A DNA stretch of 45,423 nt from Thermincola carboxydiphila (GTDB lineage: Bacteria > Bacillota > Thermincolia > Thermincolales > UBA2595). Position 1 is the stretch's first letter. Each line of letters starts with the position of its first letter. Positions 1 through 5,414 of the stretch are shown here, piece after piece. Under the pieces are notes generated by a model, which saw nothing but the letters and a program-made list of their open reading frames with translations, was not told the origin of the DNA and made no database searches. Location: NCBI GenBank assembly GCA_016841325.1, contig JAENZJ010000024.1:1-45423 (forward strand). Reading direction: 5' to 3'. Both the position numbers and the translations under genes were made by a program.

Positions 1-59
1 GATAGAGTGTCTGACTACGAATCAGAAGGTCACAGGTTCGAATCCTGTCGGGCGCGCCA
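1..59 (+). tRNA. tRNA-Arg (anticodon ACG), 5' part cut off by window edge
   Basis: The window opens inside a tRNA gene. The anticodon arm is visible as TCTGA, loop CTACGAA, TCAGA, which places ACG at the anticodon. A T arm (ACAGG, TTCGAAT, CCTGT), the 3' acceptor strand, discriminator G and an encoded CCA (57-59) follow. The D arm and 5' acceptor strand are largely outside the window. Confidence 0.9.
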
Positions 60-161
60 TTTAACAATTGCGTTTGAATTTGGAATACCAAAAATGCAGT
101 TTTATATGTAAAGACAGCAAACTGCCATGGTGACTGCCATGGTAGAATTGTGTCATAATGT

Positions 162-236
162 GTCCTCGTAGTACAATGGATAGTACAACCGCCTCCTAAG
201 CGGTAGATCCAGGTTCGACTCCTGGCGAGGGCACCA
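162..236 (+). tRNA. tRNA-Arg (anticodon CCT)
   Basis: A full cloverleaf can be drawn. The acceptor strands GTCCTCG and CGAGGGC pair with one G-T wobble, the anticodon stem ACCGC/GCGGT holds the loop CTCCTAA (anticodon CCT), and the T arm is CCAGG, TTCGACT, CCTGG. CCA is encoded at 234-236. It lies about 100 bases after another arginine tRNA and before tadA, the enzyme that converts A34 to inosine in tRNA-Arg(ACG). Confidence 0.93.
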
Positions 237-240
237 TTTA

Positions 241-272
241 TTCAATTGACAGTTGATAATTAGTAGTTGGCG
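241..272. repeat. short GACAGTT-type degenerate repeat
   Basis: The spacer before tadA contains CAATTGACAGTTGATAATTAG, a degenerate tandem of a roughly 7-9 base TTGACAGTTGATAATT unit. Similar units occur near 14030, 17797-17827 and 17989-18004, always between genes. It looks like a dispersed intergenic repeat rather than a regulatory site of tadA. Confidence 0.4.
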
Positions 273-295
273 GATAGCTTTGATTAATTAGGCAG

Positions 296-763
296 ATGAT
301 TCATTTGAATGATGACCATACAAGATATATGAGGTTGGCCCTGGAAGAAGCCAGGGCTGCTTTTGCATCTGATGAAGTGCCTATTGGAGCAGTTATCGTA
401 CTTGATGGAGAGGTTGTTTCCAGAGCACATAATATGAAGGAACAGTGGAAGGATGCCACAGCGCATGCGGAAACAGTGGCCATAAAAAGGGCTGTAGAGC
501 GTCTGGGCCACTGGAGATACCTCAGGGAAGCTGCGTTGTATGTGACTTTGGAACCCTGCCCCATGTGTGCCGGAGCCATTGTCCAGTCAAGGATAAAGCT
601 GCTGGTTTACGGGGCTGATGACCCCAAAGCAGGCGCTGTCCACTCACTGATGAACATAGTTCAGGACCCCAGGCTGAATCACCGGGTTCAGGTGGTGGCC
701 GGGGTCCTGGAACAGGAATGCAGTGAGCTGATGAAGGAGTTTTTTAGGCGGCTGAGAAAATAG
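296..763 (+). CDS. tadA: tRNA-specific adenosine deaminase TadA
   Basis: A 155-residue cytidine/deoxycytidylate-deaminase-fold protein that deaminates A34 of tRNA-Arg(ACG) to inosine in the cytoplasm. The zinc-site motif HAE appears near residue 57 and PCPMCAGA near residues 87-94, with the TadA-typical N-terminus and EVPIGAV strand. The length is normal for the family. The ATG at 296 has only a weak ribosome site, and a TTG three codons later is an alternative. It sits between two tRNA genes and tRNA-Ser, within 300 bases of a tRNA-Arg(ACG), its expected substrate. The function is secure on family motifs. Confidence 0.95.
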   Translation: MIHLNDDHTRYMRLALEEARAAFASDEVPIGAVIVLDGEVVSRAHNMKEQWKDATAHAETVAIKRAVERLGHWRYLREAALYVTLEPCPMCAGAIVQSRIKLLVYGADDPKAGAVHSLMNIVQDPRLNHRVQVVAGVLEQECSELMKEFFRRLRK

Positions 764-770
764 AGTATAC

Positions 771-864
771 GGAGAGATGGCTGAGCTGGTCGAAAGCGCT
801 CGACTCGAAATCGAGTAGGCTCTGTTGAAGGGTCTCGTGGGTTCGAATCCCACTCTCTCCGCCA
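771..864 (+). tRNA. tRNA-Ser (anticodon CGA)
   Basis: A type II tRNA with a long variable arm. The acceptor is GGAGAGA/TCTCTCC, the anticodon stem is CTCGA/TCGAG with loop CTCGAAA (anticodon CGA), the T arm is GTGGG, TTCGAAT, CCCAC, and CCA is encoded at 862-864. Its 3' half (803-866) is repeated at 3528-3590, marking it as a likely integration target. Confidence 0.96.
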
Positions 865-866
865 TA
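803..866 (+). repeat. Left copy of tRNA-Ser 3'-half direct repeat (putative att site)
   Basis: This stretch, from the anticodon loop of tRNA-Ser(CGA) to two bases past its CCA end, reappears at 3528-3590 with a single 1-base deletion. Integrases of many genomic islands recombine at the 3' end of tRNA genes and leave exactly this arrangement, with the intact tRNA at one end and a 3' fragment at the other. Confidence 0.75.
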
Positions 867-876
867 TAACAATTAG

Positions 877-912
877 AGGGTTTGCTCTGTTAAAATGAGC
901 AGACCCTTTTTG
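877..912 (+). terminator. Rho-independent terminator after tRNA-Ser
   Basis: AGGGTTTGCTC pairs with GAGCAGACCCT (one T-G wobble) around a short loop, followed by a run of T. It lies 12 bases after the tRNA CCA end and would terminate the tadA/tRNA-Ser transcript. Confidence 0.85.
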
Positions 913-1012
913 TGTGTTTTGCTAACATTTTGCTAACGGAAGGACTGAAACCAATTAAAACACATTGAGATAAATAAAGATTTTGACCTTTTAGTTTTTG
1001 TATCCGTTTTTC

Positions 1013-1757
1013 GAGAATGTATTTAAAATTGTGTAAATGGTTATAACTTCCTTTAAGGAGAGTGATCATTTATGCAAGACATGAAAGACAACAAAACTAT
1101 TAGGGAACTGGCAAAAGGCTGCAAGAGTATCACAGCCGCAATGGTTACAGTAAAAAACGGTCCGTAGTAAGTTTGGAGCTTCAGAGATTTCTGTTCCAAG
1201 AGACCGTAATGATCAATGAATGGCAGTCAAGGCCATTGGACAGAGTTTATCCTATAGTATATTTGGATGCTATTAATTTTAAGGTTCGTAAAGATAACCG
1301 CATCGTTAACAAGGCAGCTTACAGCGTGTTAGGCATTAATATGGCTGGCCAAAAGGACATTTTGGGTATCTGGATTGGAAAGTAACCAAGACCAAGACGG
1401 CGTATCCAACTGATGATGCCCTAAGAAAGATAATTTACTTAGCAACTTTGGAGGCATCCAAGAAGTGGACAATGCCTGTAAGAGAGTGGAGAAACTGCCT
1501 ATCTCAATTCGCTATTCATTTTACAGACAGGCTGGACTTAGATACTGCAGTATAAAGAGTTTATCGCTTTTGTTCTCCCAGGAGATATTTGGAGCGCGGG
1601 GGATAAAAGTCCTCCGGCTATCTCCTGGCAGAATCCCGTCAGGTGCTCAGGGTGCTCTCCAGCAGAGCCCTATCCCCCTGACAGATAAGAGCCACTAATA
1701 GTATTACCAAATTAAAGTCAAATTTCCATTTACACAAAAATATTTACACTACCGCTC
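1013..1757 (+). mobile_element. IS256-family insertion sequence remnant
   Basis: Broken transposase pieces are flanked by imperfect inverted repeats. The left end near 1016-1040 reads AATGTATTTAAAATTG then TGTAAATGG. The right end (1726-1750), read on the other strand, matches it at about 19 of 25 positions and shares the block TTGTGTAAATGG. The whole is about 745 bp, against about 1.3 kb for an intact IS256 member, so roughly half is missing. I could not see a clear target-site duplication. Confidence 0.75.
1072..1555 (+). pseudogene. IS256/Mutator-type transposase, degenerate fragments
   Basis: Three fragments in different frames can be read. The first (1072-1167) starts with an ATG behind an AAGGAGAG ribosome site and stops after 31 codons. 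The second (about 1173-1385) contains WQSRPLDRVYPIVYLDAI and ends ILGIWIGK; this is the DDE-core segment typical of IS256 transposases with its catalytic Asp. The third (about 1400-1555) carries the C-terminal segment YPTDDALRKIIYLAT and KKWTMPVREW. The middle third of the protein is missing and the frames do not join, so it cannot make an active enzyme. Confidence 0.85.
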
Positions 1758-1884
1758 TAAATAAACCAAGGTTACACACATCTATTTGATGTTGTAGCCT
1801 TTTTTGTTAGTCATAAAATCAGGCTTTTGTATTATGACAAGTTAAAACCCACCGAATGGTGGGTTGTTTTCTGAACTTATTTGG

Positions 1885-2184
1885 TTATGCGTGAGGCTGA
1901 ATTACTTTCATCGAATCATGGACTACTTCTTCAAGGCTAGTCTTTGGTTCTCCGTAAGCAGAGTACCAACCTCTTTCAATTGCTAATGCAGTTAATGCTT
2001 CGTGTGCCTGAGCCTGTTGGGTACTGAAATTAGAATAAAGGTGGCGAATCTCAGGAGTTGCAGATTCCAAGGCTGCTGATAAATAAGCAGTTGCTGATGC
2101 CTTGCCACTTCCAAGCATACTTAGAGCAATATACTTGTCATCAGTTAAAGAATCATCACCAAAAAATTGCTTCATCATTCCCAT
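1885..2184 (-). CDS. Spore coat F-like protein
   Basis: A 99-residue, mostly helical protein resembling the coat F (CotF) family: small ferritin-like helical proteins assembled on the spore coat. The stretch ending FSTQQAQAHEALTALA, followed by ERGWYSAY, is characteristic (C-terminal G-W-Y near residues 71-73). It overlaps the stop codon of the upstream gene by one base (TAATG), implying translational coupling with that second small coat-type gene. Family assignment rests on the motif and length. The exact coat role is unknown. It lies inside the tRNA-Ser-bounded block. Confidence 0.75.
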   Translation of the reverse strand: MGMMKQFFGDDSLTDDKYIALSMLGSGKASATAYLSAALESATPEIRHLYSNFSTQQAQAHEALTALAIERGWYSAYGEPKTSLEEVVHDSMKVIQPHA

Positions 2185-2402
2185 TACTGTACCTCCTTTA
2201 CAGACATTATACCGTTTTCTTGCAGAAACTGCTGAATTGCTCTAATTCTTCCTTCTCCTGCCTGTATCCCTGAGTCACAGGCAGTCTTTAGTTTGTCATC
2301 CGAAATAAGAGGTTGTAAGGTTTTAAGACTGACTAAACCTGTAGTTTCCATTGTCAGCATTTCTCGCAAGGATGACATTTCTGTGGGTGTTAGTTGTCGC
2401 AT
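2184..2402 (-). CDS. Small coat-F-associated spore protein
   Basis: A 72-residue helical protein beginning MRQLTPTEMSSLREMLTMET, which resembles the short companion proteins often encoded directly before coat F genes in clostridia. A strong GGAGGA ribosome site precedes the ATG. It has no signal peptide or membrane segment. Its stop overlaps the start of the coat F gene, so the two form a two-gene operon, presumably expressed in the mother cell during sporulation. The assignment is by resemblance and context only. Confidence 0.6.
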   Translation of the reverse strand: MRQLTPTEMSSLREMLTMETTGLVSLKTLQPLISDDKLKTACDSGIQAGEGRIRAIQQFLQENGIMSVKEVQ

Positions 2403-2981
2403 AGTATTCCTCCTTCAAATAGTTTACGGAGATTATTTTTTGCTGAATTATTCAGGAGTATACAATAAGGTAAGTTAGTTTGATGTCCTCGCCAAATCGG
2501 TGGAGGTTTTCTTGTTTTCAGTGGCTATAAAATCATTGTTTCATTACGAAAACACTAATAATTGACCGTGGGTAATTTTTTCTCGCTTTAAGAAATTTTT
2601 ACCCACGGTATTATTTCTGTCCCACTAATACGAGTAAGGTATTGCCCGATAGATATTTTACATATATAAGATATTGAGGTTTGCTTAGAGGAAGCAATCT
2701 GGGGAAAATGTCATAACTTATCGGAGCAATTTAGCTTAATGGTATTTTAAGGTTAAATATGAGTAAATTCAGCAACTGACCATCGATTGCCGATAAACAA
2801 TTAATTTGAAGTCCATCCACTATTTTGAAAGATAAGACAACTCTTTGTCTTTTGTTTGTTCCATAAATTGGATTGCCTTAAAAGCAGGATAACTCCCAAT
2901 ATGTGCTGAACTTGTTAAAGACTAGGTAGGGTGTTACAAAATGCTAAAGGCAAAAAAATATTTGGGGGGAATCTTACAACT
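2403..2981. other. AT-rich gap without a recognisable gene
   Basis: About 580 bases between the coat genes and the secreted-protein gene. I see no ORF with coding character. It contains the inverted repeat at 2565-2609, a weak hairpin near 2834-2852 (AAGACAA/TTGTCTT), and presumably the promoters of the divergent neighbours. Nothing else is supported. Confidence 0.5.
2565..2609. repeat. 11-bp inverted repeat with 23-base loop
   Basis: ACCGTGGGTAA at 2565-2575 is repeated inverted as TTACCCACGGT at 2599-2609. The T-rich and A-rich flanks inside the loop extend the pairing imperfectly. It lies about 160 bases upstream of the coat gene start on the opposite strand and about 370 bases before the secreted protein gene. 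It could be a terminator-like hairpin or a small element; no function is assigned. Confidence 0.5.
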
Positions 2982-3461
2982 ATGAAAAAAGTATCAATCT
3001 TTGTAATTACTTTGTTACTGTGTTTGACCTTTGTTTCGTCTGCCTCGGCTTTTCCACCAACTGACGGAAATGGGGCTTATTTTGTTACAATAACCGTAAG
3101 TGGATATTCCCCATGGGGGAGTTTCTTGGTAGAACCATATATAAAGGATTTCCAAATGGTAGATTATCATAGAGATGGTTGGGCTTTGGTCTATGTAGAG
3201 AATCCTATTCAAGAGTTATATGAGGATAAAAACATCGTGTTTTTAGGTAATAATGCAGACATTAATTCTGCTTATTCCAAAAAACATTGGCATGAAGTTT
3301 CGAAAAAATTTTTAAAAGTAGCCAAACGCTCCATTGAATTCCAAGACGATTATACCCCACCAAAGAATGCATATAAAAAGAAAAACTTTCTAGAATATGA
3401 CCCAAATAGAACTCTTGGGGAATTTCTTTCATGGTTGGATAGTCAAGCAAATCTTATATAG
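2982..3461 (+). CDS. Secreted protein of unknown function
   Basis: The ATG at 2982 is chosen because the predicted product then starts with a clean signal peptide: MKK, a hydrophobic core (VSIFVITLLLCLTFV) and an SSASA cleavage site before FPPTDG. A GGGGGGA ribosome site lies about 13 bases upstream. The mature part is about 135 residues, rich in aromatic and lysine residues, with no cysteine in the exported part and no motif I recognise. A strong terminator follows at 3489. It may be exported to the cell surface or spore. It lies at the right end of the tRNA-Ser-bounded block, so it may be island cargo. Confidence 0.7.
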   Translation: MKKVSIFVITLLLCLTFVSSASAFPPTDGNGAYFVTITVSGYSPWGSFLVEPYIKDFQMVDYHRDGWALVYVENPIQELYEDKNIVFLGNNADINSAYSKKHWHEVSKKFLKVAKRSIEFQDDYTPPKNAYKKKNFLEYDPNRTLGEFLSWLDSQANLI

Positions 3462-3488
3462 GTCATATAGCAAAGAAAATTAATGAAG

Positions 3489-3511
3489 GAGGGGGATACC
3501 CCTCTTTTTTT
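3489..3511 (+). terminator. Rho-independent terminator
   Basis: GAGGGG, loop GATA, CCCCTC followed by seven T. It ends the transcript of the secreted-protein gene, just before the partial tRNA copy. Confidence 0.9.
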
Positions 3512-3527
3512 GTTTTAGTATCAAATA

Positions 3528-3590
3528 ACTCGAAATCGAGTAGGCCTGTTGAAGGGTCTCGTGGGTTCGAATCCCACTCTCTCCGCCATA
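3528..3590 (+). repeat. Right copy of tRNA-Ser 3'-half (putative att site)
   Basis: This is a 63-bp copy of positions 803-866 of the intact tRNA-Ser(CGA): anticodon loop, variable arm, T arm, acceptor 3' strand and CCA. One T is missing in the variable arm (GGCCTG against GGCTCTG). There is no 5' half, so it is not a functional tRNA. Identity stops two bases after CCA, as expected for an attachment-site crossover. Confidence 0.8.
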
Positions 3591-3603
3591 ATGTATATAA
3601 GTC

Positions 3604-3637
3604 AAGGGATTCCGGCCTTTTAGGGCAGGAATCCCTT
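3604..3637. terminator. Terminator-like hairpin downstream of the hydrolase gene
   Basis: AAGGGATTCC (3604-3613) pairs perfectly with GGAATCCCTT (3628-3637). It lies 12 bases beyond the stop of the minus-strand hydrolase gene. There is no clear T run on either side, so it may act as a weak terminator or a transcript-end stabiliser. Confidence 0.55.
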
Positions 3638-3648
3638 GTTCTGTTAAT

Positions 3649-4605
3649 CTATTCATTCGATACAAACCCCGGATTGGAAATATGTTCAGATACTTCTTTA
3701 CGGATAACAGACTGCTTGATAACCGCAACGAAATGCCCGCCTTTTTCAAAACTGAGCAGGCGTGCACCAGGAATCATGGAAGATGCAAAGACGGCATTCT
3801 GATATGGCTGTAAAGTGTCATCTTCGGCATGTACGACCAGAGTCGGGGTTTTGATTCCGGCAATCCGCTCATTGGGCAGCGCCGCGTAGTGATCAAAAGC
3901 AGCACCTGATTTGCGTAGCGCAGCAGGGTTCATGTAATCGATTAGTTGGTCTATTAGTTCTATTTGTTGAGGGCTGAGGGTTGCTATTACATCTTTGTTT
4001 GCACCTATTAATTGCATTATCTGTTTTTTAAACAGGTTCACCGAGATCCAATAAGTAAAGTCTCTTTGCATTATGTTTGCTAACATCTTGCCTTGTTTTG
4101 CACCCTGTTCTCCCGCCTGTTCGGATATATTTGCAGCTCCGGCTGAGATGAGAGTAAGGGATGAAACCCTGTCAGGATAAAGAAGTGCAAAAAGAAGTGC
4201 AGAAGGCCCACCGGCTGAAAAGCCGACCACGGCAGTTTTTTCAACGTTAAGATGGTCTAACAGCATTGCATAAGCGTGAGCCTGATCATCATAAGTGGCC
4301 TCCTCGGGCATGCTTGATTTCAGATAGCCAAAACGCGAAGGTGTAATCCATCGGAACTTTTCGCCCAATACGGTACGGGTAAGAAGTTCGCCCTGGTCGT
4401 AACCGCCACCGCCTCCATGGATTACCAAAACATCAGGGCCAATTCCACCCTCAGTGTATTCAACATCTCCATAAGGTGTAGAAATTATACTGCTTTTTTC
4501 CTGGACCCGGTCATAGGATATTCGCATATCTCTTTGGTATATCACCCATATCAGAGCAGTAACAACAATAAATATTCCCACCAACATAGTTATTCTTCTC
4601 CTCAT
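3649..4605 (-). CDS. Membrane-anchored alpha/beta hydrolase
   Basis: A 318-residue alpha/beta-fold hydrolase with an N-terminal membrane anchor (residues about 5-23), putting the catalytic domain outside the membrane. Visible features are the oxyanion-hole stretch HGGGGG near residue 65, the nucleophile elbow GFSAGG near residues 129-134, an acid in HAEDD near residue 261 and the catalytic histidine in GGHF near residue 293. The substrate cannot be told from the sequence. The start is 30 bases after the upstream TGA-containing membrane ORF, with AGGATGGTGA as a moderate ribosome site, so it is the last gene of a four-gene minus-strand cluster. Confidence 0.8.
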   Translation of the reverse strand: MRRRITMLVGIFIVVTALIWVIYQRDMRISYDRVQEKSSIISTPYGDVEYTEGGIGPDVLVIHGGGGGYDQGELLTRTVLGEKFRWITPSRFGYLKSSMPEEATYDDQAHAYAMLLDHLNVEKTAVVGFSAGGPSALLFALLYPDRVSSLTLISAGAANISEQAGEQGAKQGKMLANIMQRDFTYWISVNLFKKQIMQLIGANKDVIATLSPQQIELIDQLIDYMNPAALRKSGAAFDHYAALPNERIAGIKTPTLVVHAEDDTLQPYQNAVFASSMIPGARLLSFEKGGHFVAVIKQSVIRKEVSEHISNPGFVSNE

Positions 4606-4635
4606 TGTATTTCACCATCCTGTCGATTCACTTGC

Positions 4636-4821
4636 TTAAGTGGTTTTTGACTTCACAGACCGGGCTATACATGCTGTTCCGAGAATCGTACTGACAGTAT
4701 GGAACGCAAAGGCACCCCAGAGTTGATTTATATTGGAAAATGTTTGGGAGAAGACCCCTCCCATTACCCAAACAATTCAGACAAGACCAAGTGACAGTAA
4801 TAAATAACCAAGAATTTTCAA
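4636..4821 (-). CDS. Candidate small membrane selenoprotein B (in-frame TGA at codon 15)
   Basis: Reading from a TTG at 4821, placed 8 bases after a perfect AGGAGG, gives a 61-codon frame ending at TAA (4636-4638) and interrupted only by TGA at 4779-4777. The translation is MKILGYLLLSLGLV, then TGA, then IVWVMGGVF, a polar loop, and a second hydrophobic stretch starting FAFHTVSTILG. It therefore has two transmembrane helices, with the TGA in the middle of the first. A hairpin with SECIS-like position and loop follows the TGA. The upstream neighbour has the same design and shares the motif TGA-I-[IV]-x-[IV]-M-x-x-V-F and F-H-x-[IV]-[ST]-[AT]-I-L. Selenocysteine is the best reading. A pseudogene or sequencing error is less likely, given two independent cases. 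Function unknown. Confidence 0.65.
4746..4762 (-). promoter_or_regulatory. SECIS-like hairpin after the TGA of ORF B
   Basis: On the minus strand, 14 bases after the TGA, GGGAG (4762-4758) pairs with CTCCC (4750-4746) around the loop GGGTCTT. The GGUCU core is the same as in the apical loop of the E. coli fdhF SECIS element, and the UGA-to-loop distance (19 bases) is close to the 17 bases there. A competing outer stem TTTGGG/CCCAAA is also possible. Confidence 0.6.
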
Positions 4822-4837
4822 CAGAATAACCTCCTTT

Positions 4838-5026
4838 CTAAATAGACCGCTGGGCAATTAAGATCAGAAAAACAGTTAGAATAGCTGTAATTCCATGAAA
4901 ACCGTACCAAGGTAACACCTTCCTGCTGAAAGCAGTGGTTTTGCCGCGGAACACGTCCGCCATAATAGATATAATTCAGGCGGCCGATATTAACCAAACA
5001 ATGATAGCACTAATCCACCAGATCAT
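4838..5026 (-). CDS. Candidate small membrane selenoprotein A (in-frame TGA at codon 17)
   Basis: ATG at 5026 follows AAGGAGGAAGAAAA, whose AAGGAGG overlaps the stop codon of the 72-aa gene. The frame runs 62 codons to TAG (4838-4840), broken only by TGA at 4978-4976. The translation is MIWWISAIIVWLISAA, then TGA, then IISIMADVF, a basic loop (RGKTTAFSRK), and a second helix beginning YGFHGITAIL. The ribosome site of ORF B begins one base after this stop codon. The matching residues on both sides of the TGA in ORFs A and B, and the hairpin at 4960-4946, argue that the TGA is translated, most simply as selenocysteine. No known family is recognised. The Sec-in-helix-1 and His-in-helix-2 layout would suit a membrane redox protein, but that is speculation. 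Confidence 0.65.
4946..4960 (-). promoter_or_regulatory. SECIS-like hairpin after the TGA of ORF A
   Basis: On the minus strand, 15 bases after the TGA, GCGGA (4960-4956) pairs perfectly with TCCGC (4950-4946) around the loop CGTGT. A G at the second loop position and a UGA-to-loop distance of 20 bases fit the general bacterial SECIS description. The spacing is almost the same as in ORF B although the stem sequence differs. Confidence 0.5.
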
Positions 5027-5038
5027 TTTTCTTCCTCC

Positions 5039-5257
5039 TTATTTTTTATATCCATCCTGTTCTGCTCTTCTGACTACCTGAAGAGTCAGCCCCAGGTCAT
5101 AGATTCTGTTTATCAGGGCATGCAGGGAAGCCTGGTCAAATTCCCTGCATGTGATTCTGGTTTCCCCGCCGGACAAAAATTCCAGCTCGATTTCTGCCAG
5201 GCCCCGAAATCGCCGTTTATCAATATGGCCGGATACAATAATCTCATAATTCATCAC
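5039..5257 (-). CDS. Small conserved-type protein of unknown function (72 aa)
   Basis: A soluble 72-residue protein starting MMNYEIIVSGHIDKRRFRGL with later GGETRITCREFDQASLHALI and IYDLGLTLQVVRR. The pattern (strand, H-x-D, central G-x-T, D-Q-A-x-L-H, R-I-x-D-L-G-L) is like a family of very small proteins often found beside MalT-like LuxR regulators; I know no function for it. The start has AGGAGG 8 bases before the ATG, and a second ATG one codon later is equally possible. It is the first gene of the cluster that continues into the two TGA-containing ORFs. Confidence 0.75.
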   Translation of the reverse strand: MMNYEIIVSGHIDKRRFRGLAEIELEFLSGGETRITCREFDQASLHALINRIYDLGLTLQVVRRAEQDGYKK

Positions 5258-5281
5258 TACCTCCTCCTGACGTTAAGTTAT

Positions 5282-5346
5282 ATTATAATTATAACTCTTG
5301 GGAGGTTGGGTTGTAACCTAACTAAAGTTCGGTTACAGGTTAGGTT
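5282..5346 (-). promoter_or_regulatory. Putative promoter and operator of the small selenoprotein-like cluster
   Basis: Reading on the minus strand, two overlapping TATAAT -10 boxes lie at 5293-5288 and 5287-5282, with a weak -35 (TTACAA, 5316-5311) 17 bases upstream of the first. Just upstream is a perfect 8-bp inverted repeat, AACCTAAC (5315-5322) and GTTAGGTT (5339-5346), plus further GGTTAC/GTAACC copies. This position suits an activator, the obvious candidate being the MalT-like regulator encoded next to it. Confidence 0.5.
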
Positions 5347-5363
5347 TTTATAATTTTTCTTAT

Positions 5364-5397
5364 ACCGGAAGGGGCAGATTTCTCTGCCCCTTCCGGT
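5364..5397. terminator. 15-bp perfect hairpin after the LuxR regulator gene
   Basis: ACCGGAAGGGGCAGA (5364-5378) and its exact complement (5383-5397) enclose a TTTC loop, 17 bases beyond the regulator stop codon. It lacks a clear T run on the minus strand but is strong enough to separate the regulator transcript from the small cluster downstream. Confidence 0.65.
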
Positions 5398-5414
5398 TAT
5401 TGATACTTTTCAAT

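Larger units (their letters stand above)
867..3590. mobile_element. Putative degraded island between tRNA-Ser and its 3' duplicate
   Basis: A 2.7-kb block is bracketed by tRNA-Ser(CGA) and a 63-bp copy of the tRNA 3' half. It contains an IS256-type remnant, two minus-strand coat-F-type genes and a secreted protein gene, with long AT-rich gaps. No integrase, excisionase or phage gene is visible, so if it was mobile it has lost its mobility genes. A simple segmental duplication of the tRNA end is the alternative. Confidence 0.5.

Noticed and set aside
241-272. CRISPR-like repeat
   Set aside because: Only a few degenerate seven-base units, with no regular spacers.
1465-1698. Separate gene in the IS256 right half
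   Set aside because: This frame is a shadow of the transposase C-terminal fragment, which reads YPTDDALRKII in another frame, and has no independent support.
3528-3590. A further tRNA-Ser gene
   Set aside because: Only the 3' half is present. There is no 5' acceptor strand or D arm, and one base of the variable arm is missing, so it is a duplicate fragment.
4636-5026. Stop-codon reassignment of TGA to tryptophan as the general code
   Set aside because: Several intact genes in the window end in TGA at the expected length (meaB, the sigma-54 regulator, sdhA, the DUF4342 gene), and TGG is used for Trp throughout, so the standard code applies.
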